This document shows, one piece after another, positions 1-7,698 of a DNA stretch of 64,000 bases; position 1 is the stretch's first letter; each line of letters begins with the position of its first letter. Location of the stretch: positions 124,001 through 188,000 of the forward strand of contig NZ_BMVU01000001.1 in NCBI RefSeq assembly GCF_014650875.1, written 5' to 3'. The notes under the pieces were generated by a model. The model did not search any database. It was not told the origin of the DNA and saw only the letters and a program-made list of their open reading frames with translations. Source of the stretch: Streptomyces minutiscleroticus (GTDB taxonomy: Bacteria; Actinomycetota; Actinomycetes; Streptomycetales; Streptomycetaceae). The translations under genes were made by a program, and so were the position numbers.

Positions 1-1048
1 CGGCGGCCTCGACGCCGACCGGGTGGACGCGCTCGTGGACGTCCTCGCCAAGAGCCGCGGCGACGGCGAGAAGGAGGTCGTCCTGGTCTCCTCCGGCGCG
101 ATCGCCGCCGGGCTCGCCCCGCTGGGCCTGCGCCGCCGCCCCCGCGACCTGGCCCGGCAGCAGGCCGCCGCCAGCGTCGGCCAGGGCCTGCTCGTCGCCC
201 GCTACACCGCCTCCTTCGCCCGCTACGGCGTCCGCGTCGGCCAGGTGCTGCTCACCTCCTACGACACCAGCCGCCGCGCCCACCACCGCAACGCCGCGCG
301 CACCCTCGACAAGCTCCTGGCGATGGGCGCGCTCCCGGTCGTGAACGAGAACGACACGGTCGCCACCGACGAGATCCGCTTCGGCGACAACGACCGCCTC
401 GCCGCGCTCGTCGCCCATCTGGTCCACGCCGACCTGCTCGTCCTGCTCTCCGACGTGGACGGCGTGTACGACGGGGACCCGAGCCGGCCCGGCACCTCCC
501 GCGTCGGCGAGGTGCGCGGCCCGCAGGACCTCGCCCACGTCGAGATCGGCAGCGCGGGCCGGGCGGGCGTCGGCACCGGCGGCATGGCCACCAAGGTCGA
601 GGCCGCCCGGATCGCGGCCGCCGCCGGCATCCCGGTGGTGCTGACCAGCGCCAGCCACGCCGCCGACGCCCTCGCCGGCCGGGACACCGGGACGTACTTC
701 CACCCCACGGGCCGCCGCTCCGCCGGCCGGCTGCTGTGGCTCCAGCACGCCTCCGCGCCCCAGGGCGCGCTCACGCTCGACGACGGCGCCGTGCGCGCGG
801 TCGTCGAACGCCGCACGTCGCTGCTGCCCGCCGGCATCGCCGCCGTCGAGGGCGACTTCACCGCCGGCGACCCGGTCGAACTGCGCGACGCGGCGGGCCG
901 CGCCGTCGCCCGCGGACTGGTGAACTTCGACGCGAAGGAGCTCCCCCAGCTGCTGGGCCGCTCCACCCGGGAGCTGGCCCGCGAACTGGGCCCGGCGTAC
1001 GAACGCGAGGTCGTGCACCGGGACGACCTGGTCCTGCTGCACCCGTAG
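1..1048 (+). CDS. proB: Glutamate 5-kinase, 5' end cut by the window
   Basis: Phosphorylates L-glutamate to gamma-glutamyl phosphate, the first step of proline synthesis, in the cytosol. The visible 348 codons begin in frame at base 2. They show the amino-acid-kinase core (VLVSSGAIAAGL near the start, VVNENDTVATDE, the DVDGVYDGDP loop and GTGGMATKVEAA) followed from about visible residue 250 by a C-terminal PUA domain (LPAGIAAVEGDFTAGDPVEL). Family members are about 370 aa, so only some 20-30 N-terminal residues are missing. proA, the next enzyme of the pathway, lies 0.9 kb downstream with one small gene between. Recognition of the family is secure; the start codon lies outside the window. 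Confidence 0.96.
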   Translation, partial: GGLDADRVDALVDVLAKSRGDGEKEVVLVSSGAIAAGLAPLGLRRRPRDLARQQAAASVGQGLLVARYTASFARYGVRVGQVLLTSYDTSRRAHHRNAARTLDKLLAMGALPVVNENDTVATDEIRFGDNDRLAALVAHLVHADLLVLLSDVDGVYDGDPSRPGTSRVGEVRGPQDLAHVEIGSAGRAGVGTGGMATKVEAARIAAAAGIPVVLTSASHAADALAGRDTGTYFHPTGRRSAGRLLWLQHASAPQGALTLDDGAVRAVVERRTSLLPAGIAAVEGDFTAGDPVELRDAAGRAVARGLVNFDAKELPQLLGRSTRELARELGPAYEREVVHRDDLVLLHP

Positions 1049-1193
1049 ACGGGGCGCCCGCCACCTTCTCGAACGCCCGGAGGCACAGGCCCCCGGCATG
1101 GGGACGTTCCGTAAAAACGCCCCGCGGAGCCGCCGCGCCTGTTCCACTTTGGTGCAGGGAGTTCCGCACGACCATGGTGAGAAGGAGGCCGTC

Positions 1194-1661
1194 GTGAGAC
1201 GAGTGCGCCCTGGGGCGGCGGCGTCCCGCGGTGGTGTCGCCTGCCGGACGGTCGGCGAGGAGCGGGCGCTGACGAGCGTCGCGACCGGCGACGCCTACGA
1301 GGGCGGCGAGCCGCGCGAGCAGCCCCGGCTGTGGCACGTCACGCTGAGCGTCTCGGGCGCCGAGGCCCCGCTGAGCGAGGTGCGGCGCGGCCTGGAACAG
1401 CTCGCCCACGACCACCCCTTCCTGCTGACCAGCCGGTACGCGGCCGACCACGCCGAGATCCGGTACTGGGAGGAGGCCCGCGACCTGCACGACGCGGCCG
1501 CCGTGGCGCTGCGCCTGTGGGGCGAGCACCGGCAGACGGCGAAGCTGCCGCCCTGGGAGATCGTCGGCCTGGAGGTCATCGACCGCGAGACCTACCACCA
1601 GCGCGTCGCGGAGGGCTACGGAGTACTGCCCGCCACGCCCGTGGGCGTCCACCCCTTCTAG
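1194..1661 (+). CDS. Conserved hypothetical protein between proB and proA
   Basis: A 155-aa soluble protein of unknown function. I chose the GTG at 1194 because GAAGGAGG at 1181-1188 is an excellent ribosome binding site five bases upstream; the reading frame stays open further upstream but has no such site. The N-terminal 40 residues are Arg/Gly-rich and look disordered. The rest (from about [14 protein letters not shown]) looks like a compact alpha/beta domain with [16 protein letters not shown] and [20 protein letters not shown]. No membrane segment, signal peptide or catalytic motif is evident. Its place between two proline-pathway genes suggests co-transcription with proB, but nothing in the sequence ties it to proline metabolism. 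Confidence 0.8.
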   Translation: MRRVRPGAAASRGGVACRTVGEERALTSVATGDAYEGGEPREQPRLWHVTLSVSGAEAPLSEVRRGLEQLAHDHPFLLTSRYAADHAEIRYWEEARDLHDAAAVALRLWGEHRQTAKLPPWEIVGLEVIDRETYHQRVAEGYGVLPATPVGVHPF

Positions 1662-1852
1662 TGCCGTGACCGGAGAGGTTCACCGGCTCGCGGCGTCCGG
1701 CACGGCACTCCCCCTGGCTCTTCGAGCAGAGGGGACCCCACGCCCCGTTGTCGGAGCCACCCGGGTACGTCCGGTACGAGGGCGGTCCTCCGCCTCGCGG
1801 CGCACCGCACCGGACGCCGCGAGCCCGCGGCAGACCTTTCCGGTCACGGCAC
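1661..1852. repeat. Imperfect ~50-bp inverted repeat in the proA upstream spacer
   Basis: The 319-bp gap 1662-1980 contains an inverted repeat. Bases 1661-1708 match the reverse complement of 1802-1852, sharing GTGCCGTGACCGGA and GCTCGCGGCGTCCGG, with a few mismatches and a 3-nt indel. The arms are about 93 nt apart. The left arm begins at the last base of the stop codon of the upstream gene. The structure could act as a long terminator-like hairpin or be a decayed palindromic element. I see no gene in the gap; the proA promoter lies at its right edge. Confidence 0.7.
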
Positions 1853-1966
1853 CAGGCCCTGTCAGAGCCCGTCACCTGCCCGTTCCCGCCGCGCGCCCCT
1901 TCCGGGGCGCATGTCGGATCCGTCTCGGTTTCTGGGACGGCGGCCGACCCGCCCGGGCGGGCGCAC

Positions 1967-1972
1967 TACCCT
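1967..1972 (+). promoter_or_regulatory. -10 element, probably leaderless proA promoter
   Basis: TACCCT at 1967-1972 lies eight bases before the proA ATG, and no Shine-Dalgarno sequence precedes that ATG. A transcript starting seven or eight bases after the hexamer would begin at or next to the start codon. Confidence 0.5.
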
Positions 1973-1980
1973 GCAATGCC

Positions 1981-3267
1981 ATGACCACGCTCTCGCCGTA
2001 CGACGCCATGTCCCCGGTCACCCAGGCCGCCTACCGCGCGCAGGCCGCCGCCGCGGATCTCGCGCCGCTGCCGCGGGCCGAGAAGGACGACGCGCTCCTC
2101 GCGATCGCCGACGCCCTGGAGGTCCGCACGAGCGAGATCGTCGGGGCGAACGCCGAGGACGTGGCGCGGGCCCGGGAGGCCGGGACGGGCGAGTCGGTCG
2201 TCGACCGGCTCACGCTCACCCCGGAGCGGGTGCGCGCCATCGCCTCGGACGTGCGCGACGTGGTGGCGCTGCCCGATCCGGTCGGCGAGGTCGTCCGCGG
2301 CTCGACCCTGCCCAACGGCATCGACCTGCGCCAGGTCCGCGTCCCGCTCGGCGTCGTCGGGATCATCTACGAGGCCCGCCCGAACGTCACGGTCGACGCG
2401 GCCGCCCTGTGCCTGAAGTCCGGGAACGCGGTGCTGCTGCGCGGCTCGTCCTCGGCGTACGCGTCGAACACGGCCCTCGTGCGGGTCCTGCGCGACGCCG
2501 TCGGCGGCGCCGGGCTGCCCGCCGACGCGGTGCAGCTCGTGCCCGGCGAGAGCCGCGAGTCCGTGCGCGAGCTGATGCGCGCCCGCGGCCTCGTCGACGT
2601 GCTCATCCCGCGCGGCGGCGCCTCCCTGATCCGCACGGTCGTGCAGGAGTCCACCGTGCCGGTCATCGAGACCGGCACCGGCAACTGCCACGTGTACGTC
2701 GACGCCCAGGCCGACCTGGACACGGCCGTCGAGATCCTGATCAACTCCAAGGCGCAGCGGCCCAGCGTCTGCAACGCCGCCGAGACGCTCCTGGTGCACC
2801 AGGACATCGCCCCCGCGTTCCTGCCGCGCGCCCTGGACGCCCTCGCCGAGGCCGGCGTCACCGTCCACGCCGACGAGCGCGTCCAGGCGTACGCCGAGGG
2901 GTCCAAGGCCACCGTCGTCCCGGCCACCGCCGAGGACTGGGAGACGGAGTACCTCTCGTACGACATCGCCGCCGCGGTCGTCGACTCGCTCGACAAGGCC
3001 GTCGAGCACATCCGGCTGTGGACCTCCGGGCACACCGAGGCGATCGTCACCACCTCGCAGCAGGCGGCCCGCCGGTTCACCCGGCTGGTCGACTCCACGA
3101 CGGTCGCCGTGAACGCCTCGACGCGCTTCACCGACGGCGGCCAGTTCGGCTTCGGCGCCGAGATCGGCATCTCCACGCAGAAGCTGCACGCCCGCGGTCC
3201 CATGGGCCTGCCGGAGCTGACCAGCACCAAGTACATCGTGACCGGCGACGGGCACGTGCGCCGCTGA
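1981..3267 (+). CDS. proA: Gamma-glutamyl phosphate reductase
   Basis: Reduces gamma-glutamyl phosphate to glutamate-5-semialdehyde with NADPH, the second step of proline synthesis. The 428-aa product has the aldehyde-dehydrogenase-like fold of Pro[17 protein letters not shown] and [15 protein letters not shown] in the cofactor half, and the catalytic cysteine at about residue 264 in [16 protein letters not shown]. The C-terminal [20 protein letters not shown] is typical of the family. The ATG at 1981 lacks a Shine-Dalgarno sequence but follows a TACCCT hexamer by eight bases, suggesting a leaderless message. The reading frame is open for 300 bases upstream, but that part is GC-biased non-coding translation and falls inside the inverted repeat. 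Confidence 0.97.
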   Translation: MTTLSPYDAMSPVTQAAYRAQAAAADLAPLPRAEKDDALLAIADALEVRTSEIVGANAEDVARAREAGTGESVVDRLTLTPERVRAIASDVRDVVALPDPVGEVVRGSTLPNGIDLRQVRVPLGVVGIIYEARPNVTVDAAALCLKSGNAVLLRGSSSAYASNTALVRVLRDAVGGAGLPADAVQLVPGESRESVRELMRARGLVDVLIPRGGASLIRTVVQESTVPVIETGTGNCHVYVDAQADLDTAVEILINSKAQRPSVCNAAETLLVHQDIAPAFLPRALDALAEAGVTVHADERVQAYAEGSKATVVPATAEDWETEYLSYDIAAAVVDSLDKAVEHIRLWTSGHTEAIVTTSQQAARRFTRLVDSTTVAVNASTRFTDGGQFGFGAEIGISTQKLHARGPMGLPELTSTKYIVTGDGHVRR

Positions 3268-3275
3268 ACGGGTGG

Positions 3276-3293
3276 TCCGGCCGCCCGGCCGGA
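3276..3293 (+). terminator. Small GC hairpin after proA
   Basis: TCCGGCC and GGCCGGA form a 7-bp stem around a 4-nt loop, 8 bases after the proA stop. There is no T-tract, so this is only a weak terminator candidate. Confidence 0.4.
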
Positions 3294-3350
3294 TCGTCCC
3301 GGCAACCGGATGAATTTCCTTACCGTCTGCCCAAAATGACCCCCCAGGTC

Positions 3351-3356
3351 TACTCT
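3351..3356 (+). promoter_or_regulatory. -10 element of the 3363 gene
   Basis: TACTCT lies six bases before the GTG at 3363. No ribosome binding site precedes the GTG, consistent with a leaderless transcript. I could not identify a convincing -35 box. Confidence 0.5.
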
Positions 3357-3362
3357 GGACCC

Positions 3363-3953
3363 GTGCCGGAGGACGTGGGGGGCACGCCGTTCCCTGACGG
3401 CTGGGAGCCCGACGACGACCGCGACCGCGGAGGCGACGAGGAGTTCGCCGCCGTGGTCTTCGACGAGGACTTCGTACGGGCGGCCGTGGTCCACGAGCCG
3501 ACCGCCGTGGAGCGCCTGCTGGCCGCGGCCCAGGCGAGAGCCGAGGCCTCCGAGGCGGAGGCGCGCCGGGCGCACGCGCGGGGCGCACGCGGCGACGACG
3601 ACCTGTACGACGAGGGCTTCGGCCCCGACGGACCCGGCGGCTTCGGCCACGATCCGGACTTCGACGAGTACGACGACCCCGACGGGCGGTACGGCGCCCC
3701 GGGCACGTACGGCAAGCCCCGCTGGCACCGCCCCGTCGCCTGGCTGCTCGCCCTGGTGATGGGCGTCGGCATGGTGGCGCTCGCCTTCGCCGCCGTCTAC
3801 CGCGGCGCCTCCGCCGGCGGCCGCGGCGAGGTCCCGCCGCCCGTCACGACGACGGGACCGGAGCAGGGCCAGGACGCCGCCCCGGGGACGGGCCCGTCGG
3901 CCTCCGCCGACCGTTCCCGGCCTCCCGTGACGGCCGTGCCGCGCACTCCCTGA
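3363..3953 (+). CDS. SCO2584-like single-pass membrane protein (spore-wall associated family)
   Basis: A 196-aa protein with an acidic N-terminal cytoplasmic region rich in Asp, Glu and Gly, one membrane segment at about residues 123-145 (WLLALVMGVGMVALAFAAVY) and a Pro/Thr-rich external tail of about 50 residues. Near its N-terminus it carries EEFAAVVFDEDFVRAA, which recurs as DEYRSVVFDESFVRAA in the next gene, so the two share an N-terminal domain. From memory, the S. coelicolor equivalent SCO2584 was reported as a partner of the MreB-centred spore-wall synthesis complex; I have not checked this. The start is the GTG directly after the TACTCT hexamer. The extracellular tail looks too short and disordered to be an enzyme, so an adaptor role is my inference. 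Confidence 0.8.
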   Translation: MPEDVGGTPFPDGWEPDDDRDRGGDEEFAAVVFDEDFVRAAVVHEPTAVERLLAAAQARAEASEAEARRAHARGARGDDDLYDEGFGPDGPGGFGHDPDFDEYDDPDGRYGAPGTYGKPRWHRPVAWLLALVMGVGMVALAFAAVYRGASAGGRGEVPPPVTTTGPEQGQDAAPGTGPSASADRSRPPVTAVPRTP

Positions 3954-4026
3954 CGCGCCGTCCCCCGGCCGGAGCGACCGCGCCCCTCCGGCGGGCGGCC
4001 ATTGGAATTTGTCGTGTACCAGCGCG

Positions 4027-4054
4027 TTTACCCGAGGTCCGGGGGACCTAGTCT
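4027..4054 (+). promoter_or_regulatory. Promoter of the 4061 gene
   Basis: TTTACC (4027-4032) and TAGTCT (4049-4054) are separated by 16 bp, and TAGTCT ends six bases before the ATG. This predicts a transcript starting at or next to the start codon. Confidence 0.5.
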
Positions 4055-4060
4055 GAAGGT

Positions 4061-5125
4061 ATGGGCGGGCCAGGAGACCCACCGGAGGGGACACCCGAGG
4101 GAGCTCCCGGTGGGGAGGACGAGTACCGATCCGTCGTCTTCGACGAGTCGTTCGTCCGCGCTGCCCGGCTCCAGGAGTTCTCGGCCCGGGAGCGCGCAGG
4201 CGACCACGCCCCCGCCGTGCGCCGCCGGCCCCCCGCGCACCGGGGACTGTCCCGGCAGGCGCTGATCCTCGTCGTACTGATCGCGCTCGCCTTCGGCACC
4301 GCCGTCTACATGGGCGTGCGCCACCCCTACGAGACCCCGCGGGCGAAGCCCGTCGAGCCGTTGCGCATGACGGTGATCCCGCTCGCCCCGCGGCAGGCGG
4401 TGCCCGGCGCGGCGGAGCCCGAGGAGCTGTACGCGCACAGTCCCGCCGCCCAGTTCCGCATCGGCGCCGACGGCTTCACGATGCCCCCCGCCCGGCGCAC
4501 CGCCCACTTCTCGGAGAGCCAGGTCGTCGCCGCCCTGGCCACGGCCAAGGACTACCTCGTCGAGTCCTCGCTCGACCCGGGGGTGCTCGCCGGCGGCTCC
4601 GTGCGCTCCGTGCGCCTGCTGGTCGAACCGCAGCAGCTCGCCCAGTTCGACCGGAGCTTCGACCACCCGGCCGCGGACGGACGGCACGCGTCCACCGGCT
4701 GGCTGGTCCGCTTCGACCCCTCCCGCACCGAGCTGGCCGACAAGAAGGTCCGCGTCCAGGGCACGCTCCAGGTCGCCGAGGCCGACTCCGACGCCCTGGA
4801 GGTCGTCGCCGACCACACCCTCGTCTACGCGCTGCGGCCCGCCGGCTCCGGCCGGGGCGCCGAGGCCTCGCTGTTCGTCGTCCGGCGCGGGCTGCACTTC
4901 CGGTTCGACCGGGACGACCTGCGGCTGCACCAGGCCGAGCTGGCCGTCTCCGACCTGCGGGCCGGGCCGCTCGCCTGCGCCGAGGAGACGGCGGACCGGC
5001 TGCGCCCGCTGCTGGCCGGGCAGACGGCCGGGACGGGCGGCCCGGCGGGCACGGACCCGTACGCGACCGGCGGCGCGACCGCGCTGTGCGGGTCGCTGGC
5101 CGCCGCCGCGCAGCCGCGGGTGTGA
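4061..5125 (+). CDS. SCO2583-like single-pass membrane protein
   Basis: A 354-aa protein. Residues 1-60 are a disordered, charged region with the DEYRSVVFDESFVRAA motif shared with the upstream gene. A single membrane segment spans about 66-88 (ALILVVLIALAFGTAVYMGV), and a folded extracytoplasmic domain of about 260 residues follows. That domain has Cys in PLACAEET and ATALCGSL near its end, which could form a disulphide, and no recognisable catalytic motif. The paralogous N-terminus next to the SCO2584-like gene suggests both proteins bind the same cytoplasmic partner. It is convergent with the M48 protease gene, 81 bp away. Function unknown; envelope role inferred from neighbours. Confidence 0.85.
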   Translation: MGGPGDPPEGTPEGAPGGEDEYRSVVFDESFVRAARLQEFSARERAGDHAPAVRRRPPAHRGLSRQALILVVLIALAFGTAVYMGVRHPYETPRAKPVEPLRMTVIPLAPRQAVPGAAEPEELYAHSPAAQFRIGADGFTMPPARRTAHFSESQVVAALATAKDYLVESSLDPGVLAGGSVRSVRLLVEPQQLAQFDRSFDHPAADGRHASTGWLVRFDPSRTELADKKVRVQGTLQVAEADSDALEVVADHTLVYALRPAGSGRGAEASLFVVRRGLHFRFDRDDLRLHQAELAVSDLRAGPLACAEETADRLRPLLAGQTAGTGGPAGTDPYATGGATALCGSLAAAAQPRV

Positions 5126-5206
5126 GGGTGTGAGCACGGGCCCGTCCGGCGGGGCGGGCCCGGCGGACGGACGGCGGGACGGGTCCGGCGGTCGGCCGGA
5201 CGGCGG

Positions 5207-6319
5207 TCAGACGTCGTCGCGCGGAGGCGGCTCCTCGTCCTTCGGCGGCCGCTCCCCGGACGCGGCGGAGGAGCCGGACCCGGTGAAGCCGCCGAAGCCG
5301 CGCCGCACCCGGCCGCCGAGGTCCCCCGCGCCGCTCGCCAGGTCGCTGACCAGCTTCATCAGCGGGTCCTTCGAGTTCTTCACATCGCTGGCGTAGCCGG
5401 CCGCCGACTGGCGGAAGGAGTCGCCGACGGAGGCGTCCTTGTCCTGGTCGCGGCGCTCGTAGTGGCCGTCCATGATCCGCTGGTGGTCGCGGGACTCGGA
5501 CCACTTCTTCAGCTCGGCGGCCCGGACGGTGGTGAAGGGGTGGCTGCGCGGCAGCACGTTCAGGATCTTCAGCACGGAGTCGCGCAGGTCGCCGCCCGCC
5601 TCGTACTCCTCGGCCTGCCGCAGGAACGCGTCCACGTTCATCTCGTGCAGGTGGTTGCCGCCCGCGATCTTCATCAGGCCGCGCATCGAGGCCCGCAGGT
5701 CCTGGCCGACCAGCAGGCCCGCGCGGTCGGCGGACAGCTCGGACTTGCGGAACCACTCGCGCAGCGCCGTCACCAGGGCCATGATCGCGACATTGCCGAG
5801 CGGGATCCACGCCACCTTCAGGGCGAGGCCCGTCAGGAACAGCAGGACCGTGCGGTAGACGGAGTGCCCGGACAGCGCGTGGCCCACCTCGTGGCCGACG
5901 ACCGCCCGCATCTCCTCCTCGTCGAGCAGTTCCACCAGGCCCGTGGTGACCACGATGATCGGCTCGTCCAGGCCGACGCACATCGCGTTCGGCTGGGGGT
6001 CCTGCCGCACGTACATCTGCGGGACCCGCTCCAGGTCCAGGATGTAGCAGGCGTCCCGCAGCATCACGTGCAGGTGCGCGAACTGCTCGTCGGAGACGCG
6101 CACCGAGTCGGACAGGAACAGCAGGCGCAGGCTGCGCTCCGGCAGCAGGCCGCTGAGCGCCTTGAAGACCGTGTCGAAGCCGCTGAGCCTGCGCAGCGCC
6201 ACCAGGGCCGAGCGGTCCGCCGGGTGCTCGTAGGCGCGCGAGGAGATCCCCGGGAACCGCCTGCGCCGCCTGCCCGGCACGTTGCGCCGCCCGTCCTGCT
6301 CGTGACCGTCGTCGGACAT
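5207..6319 (-). CDS. M48-family zinc metalloprotease
   Basis: A 370-aa HtpX/Ste24-type membrane peptidase. The zinc site HEVGH is at about residues 143-147, and the third ligand is likely the Glu of SELSADRAGL near residue 194. Hydrophobic stretches follow the HEXXH helix (VLLFLTGLALKVAWIPL, NVAIMALVTAL), as expected for a membrane-embedded peptidase. The C-terminal 60 residues are Gly/Pro/charge-rich. I prefer the ATG at 6319 over the in-frame ATG at 6334 because GGGGGA lies seven bases upstream of the former and nothing useful precedes the latter. It is the only minus-strand gene in a plus-strand cluster of envelope genes. Likely roles are membrane-protein quality control or processing of the adjacent small membrane proteins (inference). 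Confidence 0.9.
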   Translation of the reverse strand: MSDDGHEQDGRRNVPGRRRRRFPGISSRAYEHPADRSALVALRRLSGFDTVFKALSGLLPERSLRLLFLSDSVRVSDEQFAHLHVMLRDACYILDLERVPQMYVRQDPQPNAMCVGLDEPIIVVTTGLVELLDEEEMRAVVGHEVGHALSGHSVYRTVLLFLTGLALKVAWIPLGNVAIMALVTALREWFRKSELSADRAGLLVGQDLRASMRGLMKIAGGNHLHEMNVDAFLRQAEEYEAGGDLRDSVLKILNVLPRSHPFTTVRAAELKKWSESRDHQRIMDGHYERRDQDKDASVGDSFRQSAAGYASDVKNSKDPLMKLVSDLASGAGDLGGRVRRGFGGFTGSGSSAASGERPPKDEEPPPRDDV

Positions 6320-6435
6320 GTCGTCGTCCCCCATGTACGTGATGTACGTGTGTCGTGCCCCATACGCCCCCGAGGCTGGGGTCAGCCTAGGCGGAGTTAC
6401 CGTGGACGGGCAGTACAGCGAAGGAGTCGCACGTC

Positions 6436-6594
6436 ATGGAGCACAGTTCCGCGGCCGTCCGGTCGGCAGAGGCGGTCCTCGCCGCCGGCGAGCAGGGGCC
6501 GGGCAACCTGCTCCGCATCGTATTGATCGTGATGGTCGTCGGCTGCGTCCTCACCGCCTGGCTGCTGCTGCGCGGCTACAAGCGCGACGACTGA
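6436..6594 (+). CDS. 52-aa single-pass membrane microprotein
   Basis: The product begins MEHSSAAVRSAEAVLAAG, has one membrane helix (LLRIVLIVMVVGCVLTAWLLL) at about residues 25-45, and ends with a short basic/acidic tail, RGYKRDD. AAGGAG at 6421-6426 gives a usable ribosome binding site ten bases before the ATG. It lies 116 bp from the divergent M48 protease start, so the two share a promoter region. A second microprotein with the same plan and a similar Arg-Asp-rich end follows at 6785. The hydrophobic helix with flanking charges in a coherent frame argues for a real gene; the function is unknown. Confidence 0.7.
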   Translation: MEHSSAAVRSAEAVLAAGEQGPGNLLRIVLIVMVVGCVLTAWLLLRGYKRDD

Positions 6595-6784
6595 GGTCCC
6601 GCGGGCCACCCGGGCCCCGCGGGCCGCGCGGAGCGCCGCCCCGGCCCGTGCGGCGTACGTCACGGCCGGGCGCTCCGGGACGGCCGCCTCTCTCCAACGG
6701 CGGAGTCGGCGTGAGCGCACGGGAGGCCCCCGCATACGATGGGGCGACGTCTTTCCCGCCCACACCGGATAGGTCCTGCCGAAG

Positions 6785-6949
6785 ATGAGCATCCAGAGCA
6801 CCGCCGCCCAGCTGGTCACCCTCGCCGCCGAGGGCGGGGAGCACGGCGGCAACCACGAGAGCATCAGCCCGGCCGTCACCGGCGGCGCCGCCTTTGTCAT
6901 CCTGCTCCTGCTGCTGTGGATCACCACCCGCTTCAACCGCGACCGCTGA
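6785..6949 (+). CDS. 54-aa single-pass membrane microprotein
   Basis: The product begins [20 protein letters not shown], contains a His/Gly/Glu-rich stretch (GGEHGGNHE), one helix ([18 protein letters not shown]) and the end NRDR. The layout, a short amphipathic head, one helix and a basic tail ending in an Asp/Arg motif, parallels the gene at 6436 although the sequences are not close. No strong ribosome binding site is visible; TACGAT at 6733-6738 could be a -10 about 50 bases upstream. It immediately precedes nadD. Function unknown; possible partner or substrate of the nearby M48 protease, by position only. Confidence 0.65.
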   Translation: MSIQSTAAQLVTLAAEGGEHGGNHESISPAVTGGAAFVILLLLLWITTRFNRDR

Positions 6950-7005
6950 GCCCCCGCCGGGCCCGGCGGCGGGGACTGACGGCCGGAGTCCGTCGGCCGG
7001 GCCGG

Positions 7006-7011
7006 TAGGGT
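7006..7011 (+). promoter_or_regulatory. -10 element of nadD
   Basis: TAGGGT ends eight bases before the ATG at 7020, which supports that ATG as the start of a leaderless message. Confidence 0.45.
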
Positions 7012-7019
7012 CTGCACGC

Positions 7020-7682
7020 ATGGGAGAGCAGGACATGCCTACCGGTCCGGCGAACGGTCCGGCACGGGGCCCCGAGTTCGGCCCGTCGAACGCGGGCAAG
7101 CGCCGCCTGGGCGTCATGGGCGGAACGTTCGACCCGATCCACCACGGGCACCTCGTGGCGGCCAGCGAGGTCGCCGCACAGTTCCACCTCGACGAGGTGG
7201 TGTTCGTACCGACCGGGCAGCCGTGGCAGAAGTCCGACCGGAAGGTCACACCGGCCGAGGACCGCTATCTGATGACGGTCATCGCGACCGCCGAGAACCC
7301 GCAGTTCTCGGTGAGCCGCATCGACATCGACCGCGGCGGGCCCACCTACACCACGGACACCCTGCGCGAGCTGCGCGCCCTCAACCCCGACACCGACCTC
7401 TTCTTCATCACGGGCGCCGACGCGCTCGGCCAGATCCTCACCTGGCGCGACACCGAGGAGCTGTTCTCCCTCGCGCACTTCATCGGGGTGACCCGGCCCG
7501 GCCACACGCTGACCGACCCCGGCCTCCCGGAGGGCGGGGTCTCACTGGTCGAGGTCCCCGCTCTCGCCATCTCGTCCACGGACTGCCGTGCGAGGGTCGC
7601 CAAGGGCGATCCCGTCTGGTATCTGGTGCCGGACGGGGTCGTGCGCTACATCGACAAGCGCGAGCTGTACCGCGGCGACTGA
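7020..7682 (+). CDS. nadD: Nicotinate-nucleotide adenylyltransferase
   Basis: Joins nicotinate mononucleotide and ATP to make deamido-NAD in NAD synthesis. The 220-aa product has the nucleotidyltransferase signature [12 protein letters not shown] at about residues 34-45, with both catalytic histidines, and the [10 protein letters not shown] motif (S/T-x-x-R) near residue 183. The N-terminal 28 residues before the fold are extra and disordered-looking. An internal ATG at 7035 has GGGAGA upstream and is the main alternative start. The TAGGGT hexamer eight bases before 7020 favours the first ATG. It is followed by the LCP gene and rsfS, a common actinobacterial order. Confidence 0.95.
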   Translation: MGEQDMPTGPANGPARGPEFGPSNAGKRRLGVMGGTFDPIHHGHLVAASEVAAQFHLDEVVFVPTGQPWQKSDRKVTPAEDRYLMTVIATAENPQFSVSRIDIDRGGPTYTTDTLRELRALNPDTDLFFITGADALGQILTWRDTEELFSLAHFIGVTRPGHTLTDPGLPEGGVSLVEVPALAISSTDCRARVAKGDPVWYLVPDGVVRYIDKRELYRGD

Positions 7683-7698
7683 GCCGAGAGGGGCACCG

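Noticed and set aside
1666..1980. In-frame 105-codon extension upstream of proA
   Set aside because: It overlaps the inverted repeat, reads Arg/Pro-rich sequence, and the ATG at 1981 matches family starts.
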